Below the pieces are notes generated by a model, which had not been told where the DNA came from, made no database searches, and saw only the letters and a program-made list of their open reading frames with translations. DNA of 64,000 nt from Panagrolaimus kolymaensis (taxonomy: Eukaryota; Nematoda; Chromadorea; Rhabditida; Panagrolaimidae): positions 2,232,001 to 2,296,000 of the forward strand of contig JAJQJQ010000006.1 of the NCBI GenBank assembly GCA_028622995.1. Reading direction: 5' to 3'. Positions 44,105 to 54,938 of the stretch are shown in pieces. The number at the start of each line of letters is the position of its first letter. Position 1 is the stretch's first letter. Both the position numbers and the translations under genes were made by a program.

Positions 44105-46317
44105 TTAAGACGAACTAAAATTAACAGAGGAGACATGAGAATCATGAAGAAATACAGCATTAATAAATTGCGATAAATCTTCTGCGATTTCGCATTCAAT
44201 AAGATCAGGTATGCGAATAGCATAAGAAAATTGACTTGAATCAAGCTTTGCAGCAATATCAACAAGAGAACCATTACATCGAGATGTATTGTTATTGGAT
44301 TTAGCATTGTTGACTTCAAACAAATGAGGACAATTTGAATCAGAACTTCTACCATTAGTTGAATTTGAATTATTTGGAGTTGGTACAGGTGCAGGAATAA
44401 GTGGACAACCTTCATCATCACTTGAATCAATCACAATGACGTCGGAATCGATGATCCTACTTGGAGCAGCTGCAGGAGCCCTTTTTGGTTGTTTACGTGG
44501 CCTCAATGGTGTATTTGTTTTTGAAACATTAAAAAATGATGTTATTGATTTGGTTCTTGCATTTCTGTTTGACATAAATTCTCTATCATTCATACATGGT
44601 TGTTTAGCAGGAGGTTGAGCAGTTGATGACGATTTAGCAGTTATGTTGACACCATTGGTTGTTAAAGGTGTACGAGATGGTGAGGTTGTAGCATTCGATG
44701 GAGGCAGAGGACTTTCATCATCGTCGCTATCATCAAGAGTAATAATTTCAGTGTCGTCTGTCTTTGGTTTTGATGCAGGCGCGGATACTTTGTTAATGAC
44801 ATCTTGAACTTCTGTTGTTTTGGTAGTTTTTGCTGGAACAATTTCATCGTCATCGGACAGAACATCACATGCAATTTCTAAAATCTTCCAATTTCCATCA
44901 TGAAGTATTTCAACTTCTTCGACGTTTAATTCTACAGCTCTCAACAAATCGAAGAAATATCTAAAACATTAACATAAAATATGAAATCATAGGAAACGAA
45001 CGAAACTTACTGATCAATAATAAGATAATTATAATGTGCATTAGCATTGCATTGAGGACATTTCCATGATGGACGCTTTTCATTCATATTGAGAAAGTTC
45101 AGGAGATCAAAACATTGCAAATGATGGCAGTTTTTGGTACGAGCTGGAATTCTCATACGAGTCTTCATCAACTGAAAAAAGAAAAGAATATAAAGAAATG
45201 CACTTTGAAGAAAGCTATGAAACGTTTGAATGATTGGTTATAACATAGGGTCAATATCAAAGAAATTTACCGGACAAAGAAGTGACATCCTTAATTGGCT
45301 CATCGCAATATTGTCATCATCACCATTAAGCATAACAGCAATCCGTTTCTTAGTATCCTCAGCAGTTCTTCGTAAACCAGTGTTGAGTTGTCTTGATAAT
45401 AAAACATCAGAGTTTAGTCGATGAACTAACCAAATACCAACAGCCCAAGTACGACGATCAGAAAACCAATCAATTTCAACTTTCTGTTGACGCCCAGGTC
45501 GATGCGTTTGAATATATGGAGTTATGTCAACAGGTCGTGAATAATGTTTTTTCTCAGCATTTGGTTTATTTGTTGGAACGACCGCCTAAAAACAAAGTGT
45601 TATTACAGAAAGCTTTTTAAAGACAAAATGACATACTGGAAGCAAAACAGGACTATCATTTACTCTAATAGAACAATGAGGTGGAAAATCATCTGCTTGT
45701 TCGATATCAGCTTCAAGCAAGAACATACGAAGTTGAATTTCATATCGTGGAGTAGGTTGATCACCATAATAAGAAATTAGTGGAATATGTTCAGGTGCGA
45801 TTGTAAAAGGAAAAATGCAAAGACAATCACCAGTTCGACTATTTAAAGCATGCAATTCGCTCATTCTCAAAACAACCTGAAAAAATGAAAAGTTAGAATA
45901 AAGCTTGAAATAATCAATAGTAAAACTCACCGAAGTGATGTCATAGAATGGCAAACTTGTGATATTCATCTTTTCAGCTCTACCACCAATTCTTGAAGGC
46001 ATAACGGTTCGAGAATTCATACTCCTTCTAACTTGATTCGGCAAACATGTATTTGAATGTGGCACTGCTGAATGCATTCTCACAAAAGTTGGATTAAACG
46101 TTGATCGAGGATGATACATACATAACTCGCGAAAAGAATGCAATTGACGAACTAAAAAAATAACAAAGCAATCCACTGAACGAGAAAGAACAATTTCGCG
46201 CTAAGATCAATGAATTTACATTGCTGGCTTTTGTTCAAGTTCAAGCCGAAAAATAACAGCCAACTTTTTACTTTTATTAATAGTTACTGTACCTTCTTTC
46301 TTACTTTCTCTAACCAT
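44105..46317 (-). CDS. gei-17: PIAS-type E3 SUMO ligase
   Basis: About six exons. A tentative first exon at 46317 (MVRESKKE) joins in the correct phase to VRQLHSFRELCMYHP (46152). A PINIT domain follows (MNITSLPFYDITS, LCIFPFTIAPEHIPLI, PRYEIQLRMFLLEAD, FPPHCSIRVNDSPVLLP, RPVDITPYI). The SP-RING has SLLCPLMKTRMRIPARTK then CHHLQCFDLLNFLNMNEK and WKCPQCN, with the zinc-binding C-x-H and C-x2-C residues in place. The tail has acidic SUMO-interacting motifs IITLDDSDDDE and VIVIDSSDDEG. A SAP domain was not found at the N-terminus, unlike most PIAS proteins; the first exon is uncertain. C. elegans GEI-17 conjugates SUMO in the nucleus. Confidence 0.88.
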
Positions 46318-46489
46318 AAAAAACTATCACCATTTTATATATGGAATCCAAAGAATGTCAAAAATTAATTTTAGTTTTAACCAACAACGTTGTTTCTGCT
46401 TTAAATCTTTACATGCTTTTACATCTCGAAATTTTTTACAAACACAAATGAAATACAAAAAGTTTATTAACCATTAATACATAAAAACA

Positions 46490-48035
46490 TTAATTATTAA
46501 CTGTAGTATTATAAGAATTATCAATATTCTTTAATGCAGGATATTCCATTGGTTTAACAGCATTTTGAGGAACAACAACGTGGACCATTGAAGGATGAAC
46601 TTTGGATGCCGATTTTGGTGTTGTTTTTGAAACTTGTTGAGTTGAAACCATTTCCATAGGTTTAACGACCGCTGGTGCTTTAGTAGTTTGATGAGCAGCA
46701 TTGTTGGTGGTTGAAGGAAGAGCAACGGTACTGTTCGTTGATGGAAGAGCTTCAGATGCAGATTTTTGAGTTGATTGACAAGGAATCCAGCTTGATTGGC
46801 GCATCATTTGATCACGTTTAGCTACAGTTGGTGGTGGAGTCATCGTTGTCATACTGCTTTTGGACATGGAAACACTACGTTCAGATTTGCCAGCCTTGTT
46901 GCGAGATTTCTTTTTGCTTCCATTTTCAGGTGATGATGCAGAGAGTGAATTGATATCAGGATGCTGAAAAATAAGAAAGATATAAAGATTGTTCAGGAAA
47001 GCCTCCACTTTTGCAGCGACAAAACGGTGAAGCTTGAAGAAAAACTCAGAGCGTTACTTACTTCTAAGTAGTAATATCTTGGAATTCGAGCAGGATTAAC
47101 TTTAGCAGCAGCACCAGCACTCTTTGAATCATCTTTGACATCCAATTTACGAGCAAGTGAAGATGGAAGTTGTTCTTTTGAGCCTTGTTTTTTCTTTGAT
47201 GATGCAGCGTTTTCGATGGATTCCTAAAACCCATAATATAAGTACACAAAATATTCAAGAAAACGAACGTACAGAAGGAGCAGGTTTCTTCAATTTTGAT
47301 GATGATGAAGTTCCATTTTTGGTTGAATCATTCTTGGATACTTGAGTCTTCTTTTGAGATGTTGCTTTGCTTTGAGGATTTGTTTTAGCGGATGAATTTC
47401 CAGCTTTTTTGGATGAAAGTACTCCAACTTCTAAACGAGATTGAGGTGAACCAAATGGTTTTGCATCACGAGGTTTTCCTTTGATATCAGCGATGAGAAT
47501 TTTGATGGATGTGATTTTGCCGTTGTAAAAAGCAGCGAAAGCTGACCAAATCTAAAATAAACGAACATGTAAGTAAATGAAAATATGCTCATGGCTACTC
47601 TCTTCCGCAATACTAACTCTTCAATAAAGAAAGAATGCAAAAAATAAAGAAACTTACTTGAACAACCAAAAGAAAACCATACATAACAGCAATCCAAGTT
47701 TCACCTTTCGTAGCAGATACAATCAACCATGCTAAATGACATAATCCAATTGAGAATTGTAAGAATGCAAAAACGATCCAAATTCGAATTTGTTTGAATT
47801 TTATTGCGATCAAACCAGGAATAGCAAGAAGAACTTGAGCAAGACCAAGGCTAAGAATGCTTCCAGCAGCTTCAGCATGAGTTGGGAGACCAGATAATCC
47901 AATCAAGAGCAAAACAAATCCAAACGCAAATTCAATGAAAACAGTGATTTCCAAAGCATGCGTGAACTTTCTTTTAATAGGTTTTTCTTTTCCAGCTTGA
48001 ACACGATTTTCTTGAATTTCAACGATATGCACCAT
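46490..48035 (-). CDS. Four-helix membrane protein with long basic tail
   Basis: Start MVHIVEIQENRVQAGKEKP (48035); an in-frame ATG 21 bp upstream is poor. Four hydrophobic segments follow: VFIEFAFGFVLLLIGLSGL, ILSLGLAQVLLAIPGLIAI, IWIVFAFLQFSIGLCHLAWL and WIAVMYGFLLVVQIWSAF. The next exons encode a Ser/Lys/Ala-rich, disordered cytoplasmic tail with SKKAGNSSAKTN and KKPAPS, then RIPRYYYLE and a Thr/Pro/Val-rich end with MTPPPTVAKRD, finishing at 46490. About 450 residues in four or five exons. The design resembles small tetraspan (MARVEL- or DUF-type) nematode proteins; no family is recognised with certainty. Confidence 0.68.
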
Positions 48036-48517
48036 TTTTTTCAGCAGCAGCAGCAAACACGATCGATGAATGAAAAATCAGCTAGCAAATAAACCAACCA
48101 CAAAATGCGTTGAAATGAAATAATGAATGAAGGATTTTCATTGCTTATATAGCATATGACAAAAAAAAATGTTTGAAGTTTTGAAATTTGCATGCTAAAA
48201 CCGTTTCCATGCTTCTAGGAGAAAAATTTCCATAATCGTCGCAATCGGCAAAAAAAAAGTTTCCACAACGTTTCATAATCGATGGAGTAATGCTCAAAAG
48301 TTTTTTTCTAATTCTGCAATTTTCTGTTTCCCCAAAAGCTATGAATAATAAGATTCATTCAAAAGTTAATTTTTGCAATAATATTTATTTAAACGAAAGA
48401 CAAAATACAAAAATAAGTTAATAAAATATCACAGCTATGAAAGATTTATAATTCGATGATGGATCAAACAAATGATGAAATTCCAGTTTCATAAACACAG
48501 AGATGATTGAAGAGATT
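48036..48517. other. Intergenic between two minus-strand genes
   Basis: Promoter region of the four-helix membrane protein and 3' end of the Sec24 gene. No repeat or motif was identified. Confidence 0.45.
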
Positions 48518-51094
48518 TCATTTTGATACTTGTCCACGTAAATGCTGGAGAAATTCAACATAACTATGAGAGCTTTCAGTTCGATCTTGAATTAATCTTG
48601 ATGTAAATAATGGACTTTGAGGACTATCATCCCTAAAAAAACAAAACAAAAAATGATTAAATCAAAAAATAAGAATAACCAAACATACCGAAGAGTAATA
48701 ACCGGTGCAAAATATCCTGCTCTTGATACTTGAAGATATTGTAAGATTGAGAAAAGTAATTCACTTGATGGATTTTGCAGTGGTTGAACAGTTAACTAAA
48801 AACAAAATAAAGTTATTAAAGTAAATATAAATGAAATCCATACATCTTCATTAATTTGAGTAAATGATTGAACACCAAAAAGAGATTGAATCAATTGCGA
48901 TGAAGCACCAGAACGAACATAAAGATAAACGATATTCCCAGTATCCAGTAAATAAATTCCATTTTCGTTAACATTTCCATATGTTAAAGGAAGTCGTTGA
49001 GGAAGTTCATCAGTCGGTGCATGATCATGAATACTATAAAGTGCAGGACAAATTTCAAGCATGGTAACTTCGATAGGTCCATTTTTGAATATAAGCATCA
49101 AAGCACATTGTTCATCAGTTGAAACAACCTGAGATTTACCAGAATAAAAAGCTTTCTGAAACATGAAAGGGTAAATGTAAATAAAATGGTGCATCAATAT
49201 GAAACTTACATGTTTGAGCATTCCAAGGATGTAAAGTGGCAGGTAATTAAGTTGACCCAAAACAGGAGTATTTATAAAATTTCCATGAAGCCCAAGATAT
49301 CGATCATAACTTTTAAAAGCAAGAATTGCAGCGTTCATTATACCATCACGACAATCAGCAAGATCATCACCAGATTGAGCTCTTTCAACAGCTAAAAAAG
49401 GTTAATCATTAAAAATTATTCTCCAAAAATTAGAAAAACATACCCATTCTTGCTAATAATGATATGGAGCAATTCAAATCAAATCTTTCATAAAGACTTC
49501 GAAAATCAGAAATTACCGGAAGACATAATGTATGAACTCGAATTCTTCGACCACCGTTGCTTGAAGTATATAATAATGCAGCTTGAAAGCAAACAGCTTG
49601 TTGACCAGCTAAACTTTCATCTATTTGAACTTGAACACCAAAGGTTGAATCAGGAGAAACCACAGGTAAAGAAAGGAGATCAGTAGAGCGAACAAAACAA
49701 TTGCCATAAAATGTATGCAGCGATAAACCTCTTGAACATCGAATACGTAATACAGCTTCAAATCCAATTTTGCGAACCAAGTATCGATTGAAGTGTTTCT
49801 CAAATCGTTGAGCTTGTGGAGTGTTATGAAGATAATGAAAATTTGGAAAATGATTCACAGTTCCACCAGTGATTTTAGATATTTCAGCTAAAAATGGGTA
49901 TGTAAGTTTATGCATAAATAGTTAAAGTCAAAACTTACACAAAGTAGCAAGATCGACAGGAGATTTGGCCATAACAAAAAGATCATATGAAATTTGTTTT
50001 CCTGTTGATTCCAAAGCAAGACCTTTATAATAGTCGGTTGCAGGTCCAAAATTTCGAGCTTTTCCTTCATCCGTTTTTCGTTGTTTTAGCGCGCCATTAC
50101 CACAATCAGGCATTCTTGTTTGCATCACGGTAACTCTTCCACCAATTTCAGAAATAAGAGAAAATGCAACTTTCAAAGCAGCTCCAACACAATTTGAATC
50201 AGGAGCAGTATGTTCATCAAACATTGAAGGCACATCTTGTAAAAATATATTGATAACCTATAACAATGAGATTAGAATGAAACAAAAGCGAGCTAGTACT
50301 TACTTCGATATTCGATTTCAAGTTCACCAGTAATCCCGAAACATTAGGTATAAACGGATCATCACAGTCAGCAATAGTTATTAAACGTGGCTGTGATTCA
50401 CCATGCACGAAATGAAGATAATGAATACTTGAATCAACGAACATAAATCCAATGATAGTTTCATCATCGCCTGGTAACTGCTCAAGACATAATTGAAGTT
50501 GTTCAGCAAACAGATATAAATAACCATTGTTGATAGCAGATTTTGAGATGTCCAAAATAAAGAAATAACAAGCAGGTTGAGGATGACGAAGCTATAAAAT
50601 TAAAGGTAAAGAAAAATCGTCGAATGAAAGAGAAAATGATGATTACCGAATAATCTGAATTTGCAACATATTCAATAGTTGTATTTTGAAATTCTGGTCT
50701 CGTGGTTGGATTGATGTAACAGCGATTTTCATGATCAAAACAAAAGTCTTCAGGTACTGAAAATGTTCATGATTATTATATATAAAAAACGAATAAGACA
50801 GCTTACATTCATTCGATCTATAGCAAACGTTACAGCGCCAATGTCGACTATCAGAAAGATACACGTATGGATTCAAATAAGTTCGGCAGTATCGACATCG
50901 AACTATCGTTGTTTGAAGGATGTGAAGATTTTTTTGATCACGAAATGGATGTAACGTCAGGCCCAGTGGAATTTGGCATTTTTTCAGGATATCAGGAGTT
51001 TCTGGTATCGCAGCGAGTGAGCAATTGAAGATTCTAAAATTCACAAACATTTATATAAAGTGAAAGTAAAAGTAACTTACAAATTAGCACCCAT
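48518..51094 (-). CDS. sec-24.1: COPII coat subunit Sec24, N-terminally short
   Basis: About nine exons from MGANL (51094) to GQVSK (48518). Order: CSLAAIPETPDILKKCQIPLGL; the zinc finger CRYCRTYLNPYVYL...WRCNVCYRSNE (about 50890-50810); trunk domain with PACYFFILDISKSAI, DVPSMFDEHTAPDSNCVGAAL and GGRVTVMQTRMPDCGNG; beta-sandwich with RCSRGLSLHTFYGNC and DESLAGQQAVCFQAALLYTS; helical region RAQSGDDLADCRDGIMNA; gelsolin-like LFTSRLIQDRTESSHSYVEFL. Sec24 selects cargo at ER exit sites with Sec23. The core is complete, but the Pro/Gln-rich N-terminal 200-300 residues of other Sec24 proteins are absent and a stop lies in frame upstream. The paralogue symbol (24.1 versus 24.2) is not certain. Confidence 0.87.
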
Positions 51095-52359
51095 TGATTT
51101 TATTCTTTGAAACACAATTCTTATCAATGACGACAGAAATATAAACAAGTGAAGCAAGATTTAATGAAGCTGTGATGAATAAACAAACGATTGTGAAGAA
51201 AGCCTAAAAAGTGAGAATGAAAAAGAAAGACAATAATAAATATTTTTTCGTTGTGAAAGAGCACAGGCGTTTAAAAAGTTGGATTATGTAAAATTTAAAT
51301 TTCCTATTTCCACTGATTTCCAAAAGTTTATAAATTCAATTAAAGGACCCTGTTCATTTGATCTTTTTTTCAAACTCGCGTTTGATTATTCCCTCATGCC
51401 GCAATATTGCAAAGCCCGTAAAGTACCGTAATGTACAGTAATTTTACGGTCAAATTACTGTACTTTACGGACTCTGCAATATTGCGGCATGAGGGAATAA
51501 TCAAACGCGAGTTTGAAAAAAAGATCAAATGAACAGGGTCCTTTAACTATAAAATGGAGTAATGTTATAGATTTTTCAAGTTTGCTGTTTTGTATTATTG
51601 CAAATTACAACGTTAACCATTTTGGGCCAACATGAGAGTACCAAAAATAAAATTTTTGATAAAGTTACCTATGGCAAAATTATCACCATTTATTATTCTT
51701 TATAATTTTTCGGTGATAATAAGAATAAATAAATATTTGAAAATTGCAACTTTCTTTTTTCGACACTAGTTTTACTGTAATATTTTATTGATATTTTTTT
51801 TTGTTTTATTTTTTGTGTCTCACATCTTTTCTTCTTCTTCATGAATCATGATTGAATCCTAATTAAAATAAATTCATCATAACACAAACGTATAAACAGT
51901 TCTTTGTTACTTTTATCAACGACGACACAAAATTATAACAACAAACAACAGTGGTTGTATTTATAGTGGAAAAATAAAAGGAAGAAGACGCAATAAATAT
52001 CAAGTTCAATAAAACTAAATAATAATCATAAATCTTGATTCTCTGAATGAATGAATGAATGCACATTTTCGTGGTTGATGATAACAAACCTTTCTTTGAG
52101 GCAACATATCATGGTGGAGGAGATCTATGATGGATGCTTTCTGCTGTTATTTGTAGCTCATATTTTTTGGGTTAAATTTATCATACTTTTTTGATATTTA
52201 CTTTTAAAAGAACAGGGAATTTCTGAGAGAAAAATAAATGAAAAAAGCAGTATTTTTTTTTTTTTGGATTTTTGCCTCTAATTTGGATTCATAACTTTTT
52301 TGTTTGTTGCTAATTTGACTCATTTTTCCCCACAATTTTTTTAAACATTATTTTCTTAT
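51095..52359. other. Intergenic with palindromic MITE
   Basis: Contains the second TTAA MITE (51340-51546). A minus-strand open stretch at about 51203-51084 preceded by TTTTTAG encodes AFFTIVCLFITASLNLASLV, a membrane-like segment in a different frame from Sec24; I cannot attach it to a gene. The rest, to 52359, is AT-rich with long T runs. Confidence 0.45.
51340..51546. mobile_element. Palindromic MITE with TTAA target site, copy 2
   Basis: Same family as 4158-4364: TTAA, then AGGACCCTG, an arm with GCAATATTGCAAAGCCCGTAA, a short centre with GTACCGTAATGTACAG, the reverse arm, and AGGGTCCT before TTAA. The arms differ from copy 1 by many substitutions (for example CTCGCGTTTGATTATTCCCT against CACGCGGCTGGATATTCCAT), so the copies are not recent. 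About 200 bp, no coding. Confidence 0.85.
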
Positions 52360-52841
52360 TTATTTATTTACAGTCACAAAAAATAAAATAATAAGCATAA
52401 TTATGAAAGTAATAAAAAATGTTAATCGACACCAAATCATTTTTATACAATTTTGACCCGATTCGTGGCGCACACATTCATGATTGGATGAGCCTAAAAA
52501 AGAAGCTTGTTTTAACTTTTTTTTCGTTTGCTACTATTTTAATTTTTTTTTCTCGACTTACCATGAAATTCTTTTATCGAATAATTCCCAACATTATTAA
52601 TTTCAGAACATGGTATCGTAGTAGCATTATCGGAACAACAATGAGAAGAATAATAATTTGGGGATAAATAATTTTGATTTTGAGAAGAATTATTTAAATT
52701 TGTTTGATAAAAAGTTGTTGTTGTTGGTAAATATGGCGAAGGATAATTATAATTTTCTTGTGATTGTTGTGGTAGTTTTTGTTGATTGAGATATATTGGC
52801 ATTGGAATAATATATGGCGCAGATTTAGAAGAAGCACTCAT
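52360..52841 (-). CDS. Small membrane protein, PPxY-family design
   Basis: Exon 1 (52841 to about 52564) encodes MSASSKSAPYIIPMPIYLNQ, a Gln/Asn/Tyr/Pro-rich stretch (NYNYPSPYLPTTTTFY), SSHCCSDN and SIKEFHG. A phase-1 intron follows. Exon 2 (about 52495-52360) encodes SSNHECVRHESGQNCIKMIW, then the helix LTFFITFIIMLIILFFVTV and a short end. It lacks a PPxY but has the family layout (disordered Tyr/Pro N-terminus, phase-1 intron, C-terminal helix). A GATA-type TTATCTTATC lies at 53021-53030. Confidence 0.7.
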
Positions 52842-53775
52842 ATTTTTTTTAATTTTCGACTAACAAAAAAATCGCTTGCTTTTTTTTAAAAGAGCAGGAG
52901 GAACTTTGATTCCTTTGGAAGAAAGAAAAGATAATTATATATATTTATTTAGCTTAGATATAAGGAAATAAAGAAGTAAAGGAGCGGCATATTATTTTTT
53001 TCTGGTTCTTCTTTTGTTAGTTATCTTATCAATAATTTATTTCATTTGACCTCCGCGTTTATGCTTCTTCTTCTTTGTGACGTAAAAAAATCAACAAAAA
53101 AGCTCAAACTTCATGACATCAAAATTTTGCGAGAATAAAAACCGATACAAGCTGCTGATCTATGACTCTATGATTAATTTATGTGTAACATTTTTTTAAA
53201 GTTGTAAATTTAAAGAAAACCCTTAAAAAATAATTTCTTTTTTCAAGCAAAAAAAGAAAGGAGAGAAAATGCACTATGAAAAAATGTTTTTGATTTTATG
53301 CAAACTTTTTTCTCCACTTTTTAATTTTCATTGCTATTCTTGGATCAACGACGGCTATTTATTTGTTGCTGAGGTTTTTTTTCGATATTTTTTGTTGCAT
53401 TTTTCCATTGAATTTGAGACTTATTTTAACTAAATTTTGATTCTATGTTTGTTTAGGTTTTATAAAACTGCCGGCCATCTTTTTTTTGTTACTTTTAGAT
53501 TTTTTGTTTAAAACTGTATATTAACCTTTCATTGTATGTATTTATAATAAATTAAAAAATTATAGCTGAAAATAAAACATTTTCAAAAAGAAATTTACAT
53601 TAACCACCTAAAAAACTTTTTTCATTGCATAGATAAAATAAAATTTGATTTGGTAAAAAAATATTCAAAAAAAATATTTGACAACTTTTTTTCTCTCTCT
53701 CAATAACCATTTTTGTTTGCACCGAGTAATTCCAATAAATAAAATAAAAATTAAAGACTTGATTTATCAAGTTTA
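52842..53775. other. Intergenic, GATA site, no CAGTT array
   Basis: Promoter side of the 52.4 kb gene with TTATCTTATC at 53021-53030 (180 bp upstream of the start). Words resembling the 38.8/39.9 kb promoter block recur (TGACGTAAAA at about 53079; ATCTATGAC at about 53158). Otherwise AT-rich with T runs. Confidence 0.45.
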
Positions 53776-54348
53776 TTAAAATCCTGTTCCCATTCCCATT
53801 ATATCACTTGCAGGATTCGATGGAGTAAAATCATCCATTTCCATGGGTAATCCAGTATTTTCTCGAATTCTCATACAATATATAATAATTATGAATATTA
53901 TAATTCCTAATGTTGCAATTATTGTTCCTGTCATACATTTAAGCATGCATGATTCATCTGGAAGTTGAACAAGCATAATTGAAAATCTTTCATTTCCGCC
54001 ATTTCCACCAAATCCAAAACCATGATTATTAAATCTTCTTGAACCACCATGATTTCGATTTTGAAGTCTTTTACGTTGATTTTCAATTAATCGTTGAGAA
54101 GGAAAAACCGCGTCATCATCATCAATAATATTTCCATCAATTTCGTTATAATCATCCGATTCTGAAGAATAAAACGTATCTTCAATTGATGGAGGTTGAG
54201 TTTCAACTGGATTAAAATAACCCGTTCCACCTTCTGGAAAAGTATCAAATCCTTCATTCGTAAATGAAGTTTGAGCCATATTTGTTGTTGTTGATGGCTG
54301 ATGGATAGGCAAAAGTGGTTCTTTGGTTGATGGCTGTTGCAGAGGCAT
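53776..54348 (-). CDS. Acidic/Asn-rich membrane protein, intronless
   Basis: A single exon of 190 residues. MPLQQPSTKEPLLPIHQPST leads to a Ser/Glu/Asp-rich region (SSESDDYNEIDGNIIDDDD), a basic segment FPSQRLIENQRKRLQNRN, a Gly/Asn-rich stretch NNHGFGFGGNGGN, and the segment MLVQLPDESCMLKCMTG. One helix TGTIIATLGIIIFIIIIYCM follows, then a cytoplasmic or lumenal tail RIRENTGLPMEMDDF...GMGTGF. The MPL start recalls the PPxY family members at 37.3 and 54.9 kb, but there is no PPxY or GRYxG. Function unknown. Confidence 0.65.
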   Translation of the reverse strand: MPLQQPSTKEPLLPIHQPSTTTNMAQTSFTNEGFDTFPEGGTGYFNPVETQPPSIEDTFYSSESDDYNEIDGNIIDDDDAVFPSQRLIENQRKRLQNRNHGGSRRFNNHGFGFGGNGGNERFSIMLVQLPDESCMLKCMTGTIIATLGIIIFIIIIYCMRIRENTGLPMEMDDFTPSNPASDIMGMGTGF

Positions 54349-54494
54349 ACTGTAACGTTATAAAATTTAATTTAATAAACCCAAAAAAAAAACTGTCATT
54401 AAAAATAATAAATATAAAAAAGGCAATAAATTTAACCCTTTTTTAGTCAAGAAAATTTTACAAAATAAAAAAAGTCATTTATTGATTTATTACA

Positions 54495-54873
54495 TACACT
54501 GAGAAAAATAAAAAGTGTGACATTTTCGGTCACACAGGGAAAATAAATATACAGTGGTTGGCTCGATAAATTTTGTAAGGTTTATTTTTCCTTATTTTCG
54601 TTTCTCCACAAAGTGTACTCAACAGTTTTATTAATTTGTGGTTGGAAAAAAAAAAGTAGTCAAAATTTTGTCACACAGGTGTGCCGTTGTTGTACAACAG
54701 AATTTTGAATACTTTTTTTTTTCCAACCACAAAATAATAAAACTGTTGAGTACACATTGTGGAGAAACTAAAATAAAAAAATTTAAACCTTACAAAATTT
54801 ATCGGACCAACCACCATATATTTATTTTCCTTGTCACACCAAAAGTGTGACACGAAAAATTTTTCTCAGTGTA
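54495..54873. mobile_element. Tc1/mariner-like MITE (TA target)
   Basis: Terminal inverted repeats CACTGAGAAAAAT... and ...ATTTTTCTCAGTG bounded by TA dinucleotides (54495-54496 and 54872-54873). The arms are long (over 150 bp), diverged by scattered substitutions and small indels, and include GTGTGACA and TTGTCACAC words. No transposase ORF. This fits a non-autonomous Tc1/mariner-type element; superfamily is inferred from TA flanks and CACTGAG-type ends. Confidence 0.8.
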
Positions 54874-54938
54874 GTTACTGAAAAATTAAAGCATGATATG
54901 AAAAAAATATATACATATATTTAAATTTTAATAATTTT

